Shown: positions 17,217 through 26,742, counted from the first letter of the stretch. The stretch is 64,000 nucleotides of DNA from Bordetella genomosp. 5 (GCF_002261475.1 NZ_NEVN01000001.1:496001-560000); one strand, 5' to 3'. Translations and numbers: made by a program. The notes: generated by a model not told the origin, from the sequence alone.

Positions 17217-18644
17217 ATGAGCGGCATCAACTACACCGACAAGATCCCCAACAACGTCAACCTGTCGAGCGACCGCACGCTGCAACGTGCCCTCGAGCAT
17301 TGGCAGCCCAACTACCTGCAATGGTGGCGCGACATGGGGCCCGACGGCTCGCACCAGCACGACGTGTATCTGCGCACCGCGGTGAGCGTCGAGCCCGATG
17401 GCTGGGCGCATTTCGACCACGTGAAGATGCCCGACTATCGGTGGGGCATCTTCCTGGCCCCGCTGGACGGGCAGCGCAAGATTCACTTCGGCGAGAACAT
17501 CGGCCGCGACGTCTGGCAGGACGTGCCGGGCGAGCACCGCGCCAACCTGCGCCGCATCATCGTCACGCAGGGCGACACCGAACCGGCCTCGATCGAGCAG
17601 CAGCGTCACCTCGGTCTGACCGCGCCGTCGCAATACGACCTGCGCAACCTGTTCCAGATCAATGTGGAGGAGGGGCGCCATCTCTGGGCCATGGTGTATC
17701 TGCTGCATCGCTACTTCGGCCGGGACGGCCGCGAAGAGGCGGACGCGCTCCTGCAGCGCTCCTCGGGCGATGCCGACAATCCGCGCATTCTCGGCGCCTT
17801 CAACGAGAAGACGCCGGATTGGCTGGCCTTCTACATGTTCACGTACTTCACGGATCGCGACGGCAAGTTCCAGCTGTGCGCGCTGGCCGAGTCGAGCTTC
17901 GATCCGCTGGCCCGCACGACCAAGTTCATGCTGACCGAGGAGGCCCACCATATGTTCGTGGGCGAGTCGGGCGTGTCGCGCGTGATCCAGCGCACCTGCG
18001 AGGTAATGAACCAGCTCAAGACCGACGACCCGGCCGCCATCCGTGCCGCCGGTGTGATCGATCTGGACACCATCCAGCGCTATCTCAACTTCCACTACAG
18101 CGTCACGATCGATCTGTTCGGCGCCGATCAGTCTTCCAACGCCGCGATCTTCTACAGCTCGGGCCTGAAGGGCCGTTACGAAGAAGGCAAGCGCGGCGAC
18201 GACCATCAGCTCAAGAACGACACCTATCGCGTGCTGACGGTGACCGACGGCCGGCTGCGCGAGATCGAGGTGCCGATGCTCAATACGCTCAATGAGGTGC
18301 TGCGCGACGACTTCATCCGCGACTCGATGGCGGGCGTGGGACGCTGGAACAAGGTGATCGAGAAAAACGGCATCGGCTTCCGTCTGAGCGTGCCGCACAA
18401 GGCGTTCAACCGCCAGATCGGCACGCTGGCCGGTATTCGCGTGTCGCCCGAGGGCGAGGTGCTGACCGAAGCGCAGTGGCAGGCCAACCGCGATAAGTGG
18501 CTCGCCTCGCCCGAAGACAAGGCCTTCGTGGCCTCGTTGATGGGCCGCGTGGTCGATACCGGCAAGTTCGCCAACTGGATCGCGCCGCCCGTCATGGGCG
18601 TGAATCGCCAGCCGGTGAACTTCGAGTACGTGCGCTTCAACTGA
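17217..18644 (+). CDS. boxB: Benzoyl-CoA 2,3-epoxidase, oxygenase subunit BoxB
   Basis: A 475-residue diiron monooxygenase that, with electrons from BoxA, converts benzoyl-CoA plus O2 and NADPH to 2,3-epoxybenzoyl-CoA in the cytoplasm. Helical ferritin-like segments carry Glu/His ligands, e.g. [17 protein letters not shown] and [15 protein letters not shown], the ExxH pairs expected of the metal site. ATG 17217 follows CGGAGAGAG. Length and N-terminus ([20 protein letters not shown]) match BoxB closely. Confidence 0.95.
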   Translation: MSGINYTDKIPNNVNLSSDRTLQRALEHWQPNYLQWWRDMGPDGSHQHDVYLRTAVSVEPDGWAHFDHVKMPDYRWGIFLAPLDGQRKIHFGENIGRDVWQDVPGEHRANLRRIIVTQGDTEPASIEQQRHLGLTAPSQYDLRNLFQINVEEGRHLWAMVYLLHRYFGRDGREEADALLQRSSGDADNPRILGAFNEKTPDWLAFYMFTYFTDRDGKFQLCALAESSFDPLARTTKFMLTEEAHHMFVGESGVSRVIQRTCEVMNQLKTDDPAAIRAAGVIDLDTIQRYLNFHYSVTIDLFGADQSSNAAIFYSSGLKGRYEEGKRGDDHQLKNDTYRVLTVTDGRLREIEVPMLNTLNEVLRDDFIRDSMAGVGRWNKVIEKNGIGFRLSVPHKAFNRQIGTLAGIRVSPEGEVLTEAQWQANRDKWLASPEDKAFVASLMGRVVDTGKFANWIAPPVMGVNRQPVNFEYVRFN

Positions 18645-18658
18645 TTCCGGATGCCATC

Positions 18659-19924
18659 ATGAATGCGCCCTTGTCGAGCGAGCTCCTGAAGCAGCATCTC
18701 ATCGACCCCGAGATCTGCATCCGTTGCAATACCTGCGAAGAGACCTGTCCGATCGACGCGATCACGCACGACGGCCGCAACTACGTGGTCAATGCCGAGG
18801 TGTGCAACGGCTGCATGGCGTGCGTGCCGCCGTGTCCGACCGGCTCGATCGACAACTGGCGGCTGGTGGCGCGGGGCGAGGCATACACGCTGGACGAGCA
18901 ATTCTCCTGGGATGAGCTGCCCGCCGAGAAGCCGCTGGCGGAAGGCGCGGCGGCCGTCGCCGCGGCGGCCGATGCCGCGGCGGTCGATACCGCGGCGGCC
19001 GACGCCGCGGCGCCCGGCGAGGTAGGCACGCCGGCCTTGCCCGCGTCGGGCGCGCACGTACCGCCCTGGTCCGCCGCGCACCCCTACGTCAATCTCTACA
19101 CGCACAAGAAGCCCGTGACGGCCACGGTGGTGGGCAACTATCGCGTCACCGATGCCGACACCGACAGCGACATCCATCACATCGTGCTCGATTTCGGCGC
19201 CTTGCCCTTTCCGGTGCTCGAAGGGCAGTCGATCGGTGTGTTGCCGCCCGGCACCGACGCGCAGGGGCGCGCGCACCATGCGCGCCAGTACTCGCTCGCC
19301 AGTCCGCGCAACGGCGAGCGTCCGGGCTACAACAATCTCTCGATCACCGTGAAGCGCGTGACCGAGACCCACGACGGCGCCGCCGTGCAGGGTGTCTGTT
19401 CCAACTATCTTTGTGATCTGGCCAAGGGCGACAGCGTCAGCGTGATCGGGCCATTCGGCAACACCTTCCTGATGCCGAACCATCCGCGCGCCAATCTGAT
19501 GATGATCTGCACCGGCACCGGCGCGGCGCCCATGCGCGCCATGACCGAAAACAGCCGCCGCCGTATCGCAGAGGGCCAGCTGGGCGAATTGATGCTGTTC
19601 TTCGGTGCGCGCACCGAACGCGAACTGCCGTATTTCGGGCCGCTCATGAAGCTGCCGCGCGACTTCATCGATATCAATCTGGCGCTCTCGCGCGAGCCGG
19701 GCCAGCCGCGCCGCTATGTGCAGGACGTGATGCGGGAGCGCGCCGCCGACGTGCTGCGGCTGCTCGTGCAGGGCGATACCTTCGTGTACGTGTGCGGCCT
19801 CAAGGGAATGGAGGCGGGCGTGCTGGCGGCGCTGGCCGACATCGCGAGCGAGGCCGGCCACGACTGGGCCGGCCTGTCCGATCGGCTGCGCCGCGAAGGG
19901 CGCCTGCACCTCGAGACCTACTGA
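18659..19924 (+). CDS. boxA: Benzoyl-CoA 2,3-epoxidase, reductase subunit BoxA
   Basis: A 421-residue iron-sulfur flavoprotein passing electrons from NADPH to BoxB. The N-terminus has two 4Fe-4S ferredoxin motifs, [12 protein letters not shown] and [12 protein letters not shown] (about residues 21-60). A ferredoxin-NADP+ reductase module follows, with the FAD motif RQYSLAS and the NADP-site stretches [10 protein letters not shown] and [10 protein letters not shown]. Between them is an Ala/Asp-rich flexible linker (about residues 96-125; [20 protein letters not shown]) encoded by GC-rich near-repeats. The ATG lies 15 bp after the boxB stop. Confidence 0.95.
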   Translation: MNAPLSSELLKQHLIDPEICIRCNTCEETCPIDAITHDGRNYVVNAEVCNGCMACVPPCPTGSIDNWRLVARGEAYTLDEQFSWDELPAEKPLAEGAAAVAAAADAAAVDTAAADAAAPGEVGTPALPASGAHVPPWSAAHPYVNLYTHKKPVTATVVGNYRVTDADTDSDIHHIVLDFGALPFPVLEGQSIGVLPPGTDAQGRAHHARQYSLASPRNGERPGYNNLSITVKRVTETHDGAAVQGVCSNYLCDLAKGDSVSVIGPFGNTFLMPNHPRANLMMICTGTGAAPMRAMTENSRRRIAEGQLGELMLFFGARTERELPYFGPLMKLPRDFIDINLALSREPGQPRRYVQDVMRERAADVLRLLVQGDTFVYVCGLKGMEAGVLAALADIASEAGHDWAGLSDRLRREGRLHLETY

Positions 19925-19930
19925 CGCGGC

Positions 19931-20623
19931 TCAGGCCGTCTTGCGCTGCTGCGCCGCCGGTCGCAGCCGCGCGGCCGCTTCGTCCACGGTGAGCACGTCG
20001 CCGAAAAACAGGATCCAGCCCTGGAGGGCGTGCTCGTGCTCCTCTGGCGTGACCGCGGCGAGCCCGTCGTCGATCATGACCGTGCGGAAGTCCCGCATCA
20101 TCGCATCGCGCGCGGTCGACTCGCAGCACACGTTGGTGACCGTGCCGGTGATGAACAGCGTGTCGATGCCACGGCCGCGCAGGAGCGGTTCGAGCTCGGA
20201 CGATCCGGGTGCGAGCGCACTGTAAAAGCGCTTGGTCACGCGCAGGTCGCCAGGCCGGGCGTCCATCTCGGGGTGGAGTGCGTAGCCCGGCGCGTCGCGC
20301 TTGAGCGTGTCGAGACGCCGGCGGCTGCGCTCGGGCGTCAGCATCACGCCGTGGTGATGCGCCCAGAAGGTGTCCGCGTTATCCGATGCCGTCTGCACCC
20401 ACACGACCGTGCCGCCGGCGTCGCGCAGGCTCGCGCACAGGCGGTTGATCGGCGCGATGATGTCGCGCGCCGGCGCGCACTCGCCCTGGAAGCCGGGCTC
20501 GGTGAAGTAGCGCTGCATATCGATCACCACCACCGCCGTGCGGGCGGCGTCGAAGTGATCGTACGGATGCAGACGGCCCTGGCGGGCGATGACGCGGTCC
20601 TGGACCCACTGAGGAAATTCCAT
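19931..20623 (-). CDS. Isochorismatase-fold cysteine amidohydrolase (RutB/carbamoylase-like)
   Basis: A 230-residue cysteine hydrolase. The catalytic triad is visible as D35 (VVVIDMQRYF), K131 (LRVTKRFYSAL) and C166 (TGTVTNVCCESTARDA), with a cis-peptide region before the Cys. The TNVCCEST motif and spacing are close to ureidoacrylate amidohydrolase RutB and N-carbamoyl-type amidases rather than true isochorismatases. It ends 7 bp from boxA (convergent) and is cotranscribed after an ABC importer of the nitrate/sulfonate/pyrimidine-precursor type (genes 20637-23296), so it probably hydrolyses an imported ureido or amide compound as a nitrogen source. Exact substrate unknown. Confidence 0.85.
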   Translation of the reverse strand: MEFPQWVQDRVIARQGRLHPYDHFDAARTAVVVIDMQRYFTEPGFQGECAPARDIIAPINRLCASLRDAGGTVVWVQTASDNADTFWAHHHGVMLTPERSRRRLDTLKRDAPGYALHPEMDARPGDLRVTKRFYSALAPGSSELEPLLRGRGIDTLFITGTVTNVCCESTARDAMMRDFRTVMIDDGLAAVTPEEHEHALQGWILFFGDVLTVDEAAARLRPAAQQRKTA

Positions 20624-20636
20624 CTTCGTCTCCTTG

Positions 20637-21464
20637 TCAGGCGTAGCGCCGCATCACGGCGGCTTCGACGCGATAGATCACCAGATACATCAGGCTCGAG
20701 ATCACCGCGAGCAGCGTGATCGCCGTCATCACGATGTTGAGCTTGAAGATCTGGCTGCCGTTCATGATGAGAAAGCCCAGGCCAGAGTCGGCCGACTGGA
20801 ATTCACCGACGATCACGCCGACCAGGGCCAGGCCGATGTTCATCTTCACGGCGGCGATCAGGGTGGGCACGCTGCCCGGCAGGACGACCTTGGTCAGGAT
20901 CTGCCAGCGCGACGCCCCGAAGGTGTGGGCGAGCTTGATCTTGTTGGCGTCGATCCCGCGAAAGCCCGCATAGACCACCATGATGGTCACGAACACCGCA
21001 ATCGCCACGGCCATGCCGTACACGGCGTAATCCGAACCCAGCCAGAGATAGAAGATGGGCACGAACGCGATCTTGGGCATGGCGTTGGCCACGACCAGGA
21101 ACGGGTCCAGCACCTTGTAGGCGAAGTCCGACCACCACAGCAGGGCCGCGCAGGCGATCCCCAGCGCCATCGACAGGCCGAAGCCGACCAGCGTGGCCGA
21201 CAGCGTGGTCAGGATGTGGTGGAACAGATTGCCGTTGCGCCACAGCTCGATGAAGGTCGGCCAGAGCGCGCTGGGATAGCTCGTCAGCAGCGGGTTGAGC
21301 ACATGCATGCGCGGCAGGATCTCCCAGAGCGCGAAGAACAGCACCAGCAGCGCCAGCTGGGCGAGCCGGATGTGATGCTTGCGGCGCTGGCTGCTGCGCA
21401 GATAGGCCTGGTATTGCGGGCTGGGCGCGGCGACCGGGCGCAGCGCGACGGCGGGAGCATTCAT
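20637..21464 (-). CDS. ABC transporter permease, SsuC/TauC/RutG-neighbour type
   Basis: A 275-residue inner-membrane permease with about six hydrophobic segments and the binding-protein-dependent transport signature loop (EAA-like: HTFGASRWQILTKVVLPGSVPTLIA near residue 180). Closest to permeases for sulfonates, nitrate, pyrimidine precursors or riboflavin. It precedes the amidohydrolase by 13 bp and follows the ATPase by 3 bp. Confidence 0.9.
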   Translation of the reverse strand: MNAPAVALRPVAAPSPQYQAYLRSSQRRKHHIRLAQLALLVLFFALWEILPRMHVLNPLLTSYPSALWPTFIELWRNGNLFHHILTTLSATLVGFGLSMALGIACAALLWWSDFAYKVLDPFLVVANAMPKIAFVPIFYLWLGSDYAVYGMAVAIAVFVTIMVVYAGFRGIDANKIKLAHTFGASRWQILTKVVLPGSVPTLIAAVKMNIGLALVGVIVGEFQSADSGLGFLIMNGSQIFKLNIVMTAITLLAVISSLMYLVIYRVEAAVMRRYA

Positions 21465-21467
21465 GGT

Positions 21468-22283
21468 TCAGCCCTCCACGTGAACGTCCAGCTCCTTCCA
21501 GAGCTGATCGAAGTAGGCGTTGAATTCCGGCCGCGTGCGCGCCTGGAACGGCGTGGGACGCGGTTGCGCGTAATTGATGCGGTGCTGGCTCTTGATGCGC
21601 CCGGGCCGGCGCGACAGCACGATCACCCGATCCGTCATCGCGATGGCTTCGCCGATGTCGTGCGTGACCAGCACCACCGTCTTGCCCTCGCGTCGCAGAA
21701 TGTCCACCACCTCGTCGGAGATCGCGATGCGGGTCTGCGAATCCAGCGCGGAAAACGGCTCGTCGAGCAGGATCACGTCCGGCTCGGTCACCAGGGTGCG
21801 CGCGAGCGCGGCCCGTTGACGCATGCCGCCCGACAGCTGGCGCGGCGTGTGCGTAAGAAACGCGCCGAGCCCGCATTTCTCGAGCAGATGCACCGCCCGC
21901 GCCTCGCTGCGGGCATCGCGCCGGCCCTGGATCTCCGCGCCGAGCATCACGTTGTCGAGGATGCTGCGCCACTCGAAGAGATAGTCCTGCTGCAGCATGT
22001 AGCCGATGCGCGGCGACGGTTTGGTGACCGGCACCCCGTCCACCAGCACGCTGCCGGACGTGGGCGAGATCAGGCCCGCCATGAGCGAGAGCAGTGTGCT
22101 CTTGCCGCATCCGCTCTGACCGATCAGGCTGACGAACTCGCCCGCGGCCAGCTCGAACGAGACGTTGTCCAGCGCCTGCGTCTCGCCCTCGGGGGTGAAG
22201 TAGCTCAGGCACACGTCGCGGATCTCGATCTTCGCCGTGGCGGCCGCCGCAGACGGCGCGAGGGTATGCACGACCGCGCTCAT
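21468..22283 (-). CDS. ABC transporter ATPase, SsuB/TauB type
   Basis: A 271-residue ATPase: Walker A GQSGCGKST, Q-loop YMLQQDYLFEW, signature LSGGMRQRAALAR, Walker B DVILLDEPFSALD and H-loop VLVTHDIGEA, then RRPGRIKSQH in the C-terminal part. Typical for nitrate/sulfonate/taurine-type importers. It overlaps the upstream binding-protein stop by 4 bases (ATGA). Confidence 0.93.
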   Translation of the reverse strand: MSAVVHTLAPSAAAATAKIEIRDVCLSYFTPEGETQALDNVSFELAAGEFVSLIGQSGCGKSTLLSLMAGLISPTSGSVLVDGVPVTKPSPRIGYMLQQDYLFEWRSILDNVMLGAEIQGRRDARSEARAVHLLEKCGLGAFLTHTPRQLSGGMRQRAALARTLVTEPDVILLDEPFSALDSQTRIAISDEVVDILRREGKTVVLVTHDIGEAIAMTDRVIVLSRRPGRIKSQHRINYAQPRPTPFQARTRPEFNAYFDQLWKELDVHVEG

Positions 22284-23296
22284 GGCTGCGCCTTTTTCGC
22301 GAAGTCGGCCACCACCACGTCTTCGTACTTCACGCGGGCGTTTTCCTTCATCACGGCGCTCGCGACCAGCATGTCCTGCAGCTGGTTCATGGCCTGCGCC
22401 GTGACGAGCGGCGTGGTCTTCCAGATCTGGTATTTCTTGTAGCGCTCGATCGCGTCGATGATCCCTGCCTGGTCCATGCCCGGAAAGAAACTCGATATCT
22501 GCGGTGCCAGCGTGGCGGCCGGCGTGGCCTGTACGTATTTTTCGGCGCGCGCCACCACGTCGGTCCAGGCCTGGATCACCTTGGGGTTGTCGCGGATGTA
22601 TTTGTCGGTGGCGGTGAAGACCGTGTAGTCGACCTGACCGACTTCATGCCCGATCGAGGCCACGATGTGGCCTTTGCCGTTGCGCACCAGCTCGCCGGCT
22701 TCGGGTTCCAGGAAGATGCCGTACTCGCCCTGGCCGGCCATCCAGGCGCCGGCGCGCGCCGGAATGCCAATGTTGTTGAGCAGCTTCACGTCTTTCTGTG
22801 GATCGATGCCATGCTTGCGCAAGGCTGTTTCGAGAAACACGATGGGGTTGGAGCCCGGACGAAAGCCGATGATCTCTTTGCCTTTGAGCATGCTCCAGTC
22901 GAATTTGTCGACCGGTTTGCGCGCCAGCAGAAAGAAGCCGTCGGTGGCCGTGAGGCCGGCGAAGATCCGCGGTTTGACCGGCGATTCGCTGTTCTGCACA
23001 TAGATGGATGCCTCGGGCCCGATGAGCACGATGTCGGCGCTGCCCGACAGCAGGGCGGTCATGCCCTTGTCGGTGCCCTGCGAGGTCTTCATGGACACGT
23101 CCAGCCCCGCCTCCTTGAAATAGCCCTGCGACAGCGCGACGTACTTCGGCACATACAGGATCGAGCGCACCACTTCTTCGTAGCGCACCTTGACCGGAGG
23201 ATTCAGCGCCTCGGCGGCCATCACGGCGGACGCGGAACAGAGCAGGGCGGCGGCGCTCAGCCAGCGGCCAATCGAAGCGGATGGGAAAGTCTTCAC
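22280..23296 (-). CDS. ABC substrate-binding protein, NMT1/SsuA-like
   Basis: A 338-residue receptor. I place the start at GTG 23296, which has GGAG six bases upstream and gives a clean signal peptide (VKTFPSASIGRWLSAAALLC, then SASAVMAAEA). Longer frames upstream encode Arg/Pro-rich unconserved sequence. The mature part (VPKYVALSQGYFKEAGLDV, GSADIVLIGPEASIYVQ) is typical of NMT1/THI5-like and SsuA receptors, which bind thiamine precursors, sulfonates, riboflavin or similar heterocycles. It leads the importer-amidohydrolase operon. The upstream spacer carries two operator-like palindromes. Confidence 0.88.
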   Translation of the reverse strand: MKTFPSASIGRWLSAAALLCSASAVMAAEALNPPVKVRYEEVVRSILYVPKYVALSQGYFKEAGLDVSMKTSQGTDKGMTALLSGSADIVLIGPEASIYVQNSESPVKPRIFAGLTATDGFFLLARKPVDKFDWSMLKGKEIIGFRPGSNPIVFLETALRKHGIDPQKDVKLLNNIGIPARAGAWMAGQGEYGIFLEPEAGELVRNGKGHIVASIGHEVGQVDYTVFTATDKYIRDNPKVIQAWTDVVARAEKYVQATPAATLAPQISSFFPGMDQAGIIDAIERYKKYQIWKTTPLVTAQAMNQLQDMLVASAVMKENARVKYEDVVVADFAKKAQP

Positions 23297-23513
23297 GGCG
23301 AACTCCGGGCATGCGCGGGCCGGCCGCCTGCCCGGCTGCGCCGGCGGTGAGCGGACCGCGGAATCGAGGGAAAGGAGTGAGGCGTCGTACAGCGGTGCAG
23401 CGACAGCAGGACCAGCGGTAAAGCGCAAAGACATGGGCGGCGGCGTGAGCCGGGATGGCCTTGGGGGGCCCCGCCTGCCCGAACGCGTCCGGAGGCGGGC
23501 GCGGGGCATGGAT

Positions 23514-23528
23514 TGAATACTATATTCA
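23514..23528. promoter_or_regulatory. Candidate GntR/FCD operator, site C
   Basis: TGAATA-CTA-TATTCA, a perfect 6-bp inverted repeat around 3 bases. It fits the YGAATA-N3-TATWCR pattern of sites A and B near the GntR regulator 17.5 kb away, hinting that the same regulator could control this importer operon. Confidence 0.42.
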
Positions 23529-23604
23529 GCGATCGCGCCGAACAAGACGGGCAGACCTAGCGTTTTCCTGTAGAAAGCGCGTTTTTACGGCCTTGTGGGA
23601 TACC

Positions 23605-23620
23605 CGCTTGTATACAAGCG
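23605..23620. promoter_or_regulatory. Perfect 16-bp palindrome, GntR/FCD-type operator candidate
   Basis: CGCTTGTATACAAGCG is identical to its reverse complement. The TTGTATACAA core is typical of FCD-subfamily GntR operators. It lies about 310 bp upstream of the receptor start at 23296. Which regulator binds is not shown; the GntR gene at 5258-5917 is the only FCD-type regulator visible in the window. Confidence 0.5.
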
Positions 23621-23677
23621 GACGGATGAGCGGTTGATGCCGGGATGCGGCGCTTCGTTGCCGGAGCGGGCGAGGTC

Positions 23678-23710
23678 GGGCCGCGCCAGACCGGGCCGCG
23701 CCAGACCGGG
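23678..23710. repeat. Short tandem repeat, unit about 16 bp
   Basis: GGGCCGCGCCAGACC occurs twice in tandem and is followed by a third partial copy beginning GGGC. It lies in the spacer between the carboxylesterase and ABC operon; no role is apparent. Confidence 0.5.
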
Positions 23711-23786
23711 CAGCGTTTGGCCTGACCGCACCAGGCCCCGGCCGCGCTGCGGGACCACGTAGCGCGGGCCGCGGTGTCGCGCGCCC

Positions 23787-24464
23787 TCAGCGGGTCTGTT
23801 CGCGCAGGAACTCGCCGATGGCGGTGATCTCTTCGAGGCAGACCGAATGCGGCATCGGGTAGGTGTGCCAGCGCACGTCGTAGCCCAGAGCTTCGAGCCG
23901 GGCGCGCGAGGCCTCGGCGCGGGCGATGTTGACGACCGGATCGTGCAGGCCATGGGCCATGAAGATCGGCGTGTCACGATTGGCCTCGTGGCGTTCCGCC
24001 TCGGCCAGGTCGATCAGGGGCAGATATCCCGACAGGGCGATCATGCCGCCCAGCTTTTCGCCCAGGCGCAGCCCCGTGTGCAGCGTCATGGCGCAGCCTT
24101 GCGAAAAGCCTGCCAGGAAGATGCGCGAGGTCGGAATGCCACGGGCGTTCTCGCGTGCGATGAGCGCCCGCACCGCCGCTTCGGAGGCGCGGATGCCATT
24201 CGCGTCTTCCTGGCGCACCAGATCGAGCACCAGGATGTCGTACCACGAACGCATCGCCATGCCGCCGTTGATGGTCACGGGCTGCACCGGTGCGTTGGGA
24301 AACACGAAGCGCACGGGCGGCGTGGCGCCCAACCGCAGTTCCGGCACGACCGGCACGAAGTCGTTGGCGTCCGCGCCCAGCCCATGCAGCCAGATCACGG
24401 CATGGGTGGGGTTGGGCCCGGTTTCGAGTTCGATGCAGTCCAGCAGGTCGGCGGTATCGGTCAT
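23787..24464 (-). CDS. Alpha/beta-hydrolase carboxylesterase (phospholipase/carboxylesterase family 2)
   Basis: A 225-residue cytoplasmic serine esterase acting on short-chain esters or acyl thioesters. The nucleophile is in GFSQG (FLAGFSQGCAMTL), the acid in AHGLHDPVV and the His in TYPMPHSVCLEE, the standard triad of this family; WLHGLGADANDF near residue 25 gives the oxyanion hole. ATG 24464 was chosen; the frame continues upstream but with unconserved sequence overlapping the gap to darP. Downstream 31-bp spacing from darP suggests possible cotranscription. Confidence 0.92.
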   Translation of the reverse strand: MTDTADLLDCIELETGPNPTHAVIWLHGLGADANDFVPVVPELRLGATPPVRFVFPNAPVQPVTINGGMAMRSWYDILVLDLVRQEDANGIRASEAAVRALIARENARGIPTSRIFLAGFSQGCAMTLHTGLRLGEKLGGMIALSGYLPLIDLAEAERHEANRDTPIFMAHGLHDPVVNIARAEASRARLEALGYDVRWHTYPMPHSVCLEEITAIGEFLREQTR

Positions 24465-24495
24465 GTCGGTGCGGCTTGGATTCAAGGAAGAAGGG

Positions 24496-25047
24496 TCAGG
24501 CGAGCAGGGCCTTGAGCGCCTGGAACAGCGCGCGATACTGCTTGCGCTGGGGTTCCTGGCCCGGATTGAGCGCGGCGTTCTGCTGCGATTCTTTGCGCGC
24601 GGCACGGATCACGGCGCGCAACTGCTGCACGTCGGCGCTCGGGTGCGTCTGCAGCAAGGTGGTGAGCGCTTCGTCGTCGGCCAGCAGGCGGTCGCGCAGG
24701 CCTTCGAGCCGGTGCATCGCGGCGGTTTCTTCGCGCGAGCCGTTTTCCCAGACGTCGAGCTGGTGGCGTATTTCGTCGACCGGCGCGATGCGCAGCAGCT
24801 TGCCCACGAAGTGGGTCTGGCGGCGCAAGCCTTCGCGGCTGGTGGTGCGCTGGGCCTCGCGAATGGCCTCGTAGAGGCGCTCTTCGAGCGGCAACTGGCG
24901 CAGCTGACCCGGCGACAGGTCGATGAGCTGCTTGCCCAGGTCGACCAGGGCGAGCAGGTCACGTTTGACCTGGGATTTACTGGGGCGGTCGTAGCCGTTG
25001 TCGTCGAACTCGGCGTCGTCGCCGGAATCCTGGTGTGGAAAACTCAT
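24496..25047 (-). CDS. darP: Ribosome biogenesis factor DarP (YjgA, DUF615)
   Basis: A 183-residue, highly charged helical protein of the YjgA/DUF615 family, which associates with late 50S precursors and aids large-subunit maturation. Conserved-looking elements: [21 protein letters not shown] near the N-terminus and the C-terminal [20 protein letters not shown] followed by YRALFQALK. Its start is 59 bp from the pmbA start, in the divergent darP-pmbA arrangement common in beta/gammaproteobacteria. Confidence 0.92.
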   Translation of the reverse strand: MSFPHQDSGDDAEFDDNGYDRPSKSQVKRDLLALVDLGKQLIDLSPGQLRQLPLEERLYEAIREAQRTTSREGLRRQTHFVGKLLRIAPVDEIRHQLDVWENGSREETAAMHRLEGLRDRLLADDEALTTLLQTHPSADVQQLRAVIRAARKESQQNAALNPGQEPQRKQYRALFQALKALLA

Positions 25048-25106
25048 TGGAACACTGCAAAAAGACGGACTTGGCTATGATAACCGTCTCTGCAAATTGG
25101 ACAGCA

Positions 25107-26471
25107 ATGGTCACTTCCTCTTCTTCCCTGCCCATCGCCGCGAATCACGCGCGATTTTCCGAACTGGTCGAGAGCGCGCTGGCGCACGCGCGCAAGGCGG
25201 GCGCAAGCGATGCCGTGGCCGAAGTGTCCGAGAGCCTGGGTCTGTCCGTGTCGGTGCGCAAAAACGACATCGAAACCGTCGAACAGACGCGTGATCGTTC
25301 GCTGGACATCACCGTCTACGCCGGCCAGAGCCGCGGTTCGGCCTCAACCTCCGACTTCTCCGACGAGGCCGTGCGTCAGACCGTCGAGGCCGCCTGGCAC
25401 ATCGCGCGCCATACCGCGGCCGACAGCGCCGCCGGTCTGCCCGACGCCGACATGCTGGCCACCGAATTCCCCGACCTGCGTCTGCATCATGGCTGGTCCG
25501 TGACCACCGCCGAGGCCGCCGAGCTGGCGCTGCGCGCCGAGCGCGCCGCCCGCGACGTGGATCCGCGCATCACCAACACCGATGGCGCCAGCGTGGGCAC
25601 CTACGAAGGCCAGTTCGTGATGGGCAACACCCGTGGCTTCATGGGCGGCTATCCCTATTCGCGCCACAGCCTGTCGGTGGCGCCGATCGCGGGCCGCACC
25701 AACAACATGCAGCGCGACTACTGGTACACGTCCGAGCGCGATGCGGCCCGCATGGCCTCGCCCGAGGCCGTCGGCCGCTACGCCGCCGAGCGCACGCTGG
25801 CCCGTCTGTCGGCGCGCCGCATTCCCACCGGCAAGGTGCCGGTGCTGTTCGAGGCGCCGCTGGCGCTCGGCCTGCTCGGTGCCTTCACCCAGGCGACCAG
25901 TGGCGGCGCGCTCTATCGCAAGGCCAGCTTCCTGCTCGACTCGCTCGGCAAGCCGATCTTTCCCGACCACATCGATGTGCTCGAAGATCCGCACGTGGCG
26001 GGCGCCATGGGCAGCTCGCCGTTCGACGACGAAGGCGTGCGCACCCAGGCGCGCCGCGTGGTCGATGGCGGCACGCTCGAAGGCTACTTCCTGTCCAGCT
26101 ACACCGCGCGCAAGCTCGGCATGGCCACCACCGGCAACGCCGGCGGCTCGCACAACCTGAGCCTGGTATCGCGCAAGACCCGCCGCGGCGACAACTTCGA
26201 AGCCATGCTCAAGAAGATGGGCACCGGGCTGCTCGTCACCGAGCTCATCGGTCAGGGCGTCAATTACGTCACCGGCGGCTACTCGCGCGGCGCGTTCGGC
26301 TATTGGGTCGAAAACGGCAAGATCCAGCATGCCGTCGAAGAAGTCACGATCGCGGGCAATCTGGCCGAGATGTTCAGCCAGATCGTCGCCGTGGGCGCCG
26401 ATACCATTTCGCGCGGCACCAAGACGTCCGGCTCGATCCTCATCGAGCAGATGTCGGTCGCGGGCGCCTGA
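25107..26471 (+). CDS. pmbA: Metalloprotease-associated protein PmbA (TldE)
   Basis: A 454-residue TldD/PmbA-family protein. The PmbA-TldD heterodimer is a zinc protease needed for microcin B17 maturation and for degrading the CcdA antitoxin in E. coli; PmbA is the non-metal-binding partner. Family segments include LGLSVSVRKNDIETVEQTRD at the N-terminus and RGAFGYWVENGKIQHAVEEV with the terminal GSILIEQMSVAG. I start at ATG 25107; in-frame ATGs at 25035 and 25077 are alternatives with no better ribosome site. tldD is not in the window. Confidence 0.9.
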   Translation: MVTSSSSLPIAANHARFSELVESALAHARKAGASDAVAEVSESLGLSVSVRKNDIETVEQTRDRSLDITVYAGQSRGSASTSDFSDEAVRQTVEAAWHIARHTAADSAAGLPDADMLATEFPDLRLHHGWSVTTAEAAELALRAERAARDVDPRITNTDGASVGTYEGQFVMGNTRGFMGGYPYSRHSLSVAPIAGRTNNMQRDYWYTSERDAARMASPEAVGRYAAERTLARLSARRIPTGKVPVLFEAPLALGLLGAFTQATSGGALYRKASFLLDSLGKPIFPDHIDVLEDPHVAGAMGSSPFDDEGVRTQARRVVDGGTLEGYFLSSYTARKLGMATTGNAGGSHNLSLVSRKTRRGDNFEAMLKKMGTGLLVTELIGQGVNYVTGGYSRGAFGYWVENGKIQHAVEEVTIAGNLAEMFSQIVAVGADTISRGTKTSGSILIEQMSVAGA

Positions 26472-26742
26472 GCGCGACTGTCGCGAGGCCTGGCGCAGGC
26501 GTCCGGTTTCTCGGGCTGAGCCCTGCGCCTGGCAACGGCGATGGCCGGCGGCCCCAGCCGCCGCAACCCTCTCCAGGGCATGTGGCCCGCCGGGCCGCAT
26601 GGCAGCTCGATTTTCCGCAGCGCAACACGCCCCGGTGCGGCTCGCCAGCCGGGGCGCTCGCGCGACAGCGTGTAATATCGCCCAGTAATTAAAAGTAAAC
26701 CCCATACGTAAACCCCTCGAGTTCCACAGGAGGAGCCGTCAC

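Larger units (their letters stand above)
23297..23786. other. 490-bp gene-free spacer upstream of the ABC operon
   Basis: No convincing coding sequence. It contains a 15-bp inverted repeat (23514-23528), a perfect 16-bp palindrome (23605-23620) and a short tandem repeat (about 23678-23710). The AT-rich part (23505-23620) is the likely promoter of the receptor gene at 23296, leaving an untranslated leader of roughly 200-300 bases. Confidence 0.6.
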
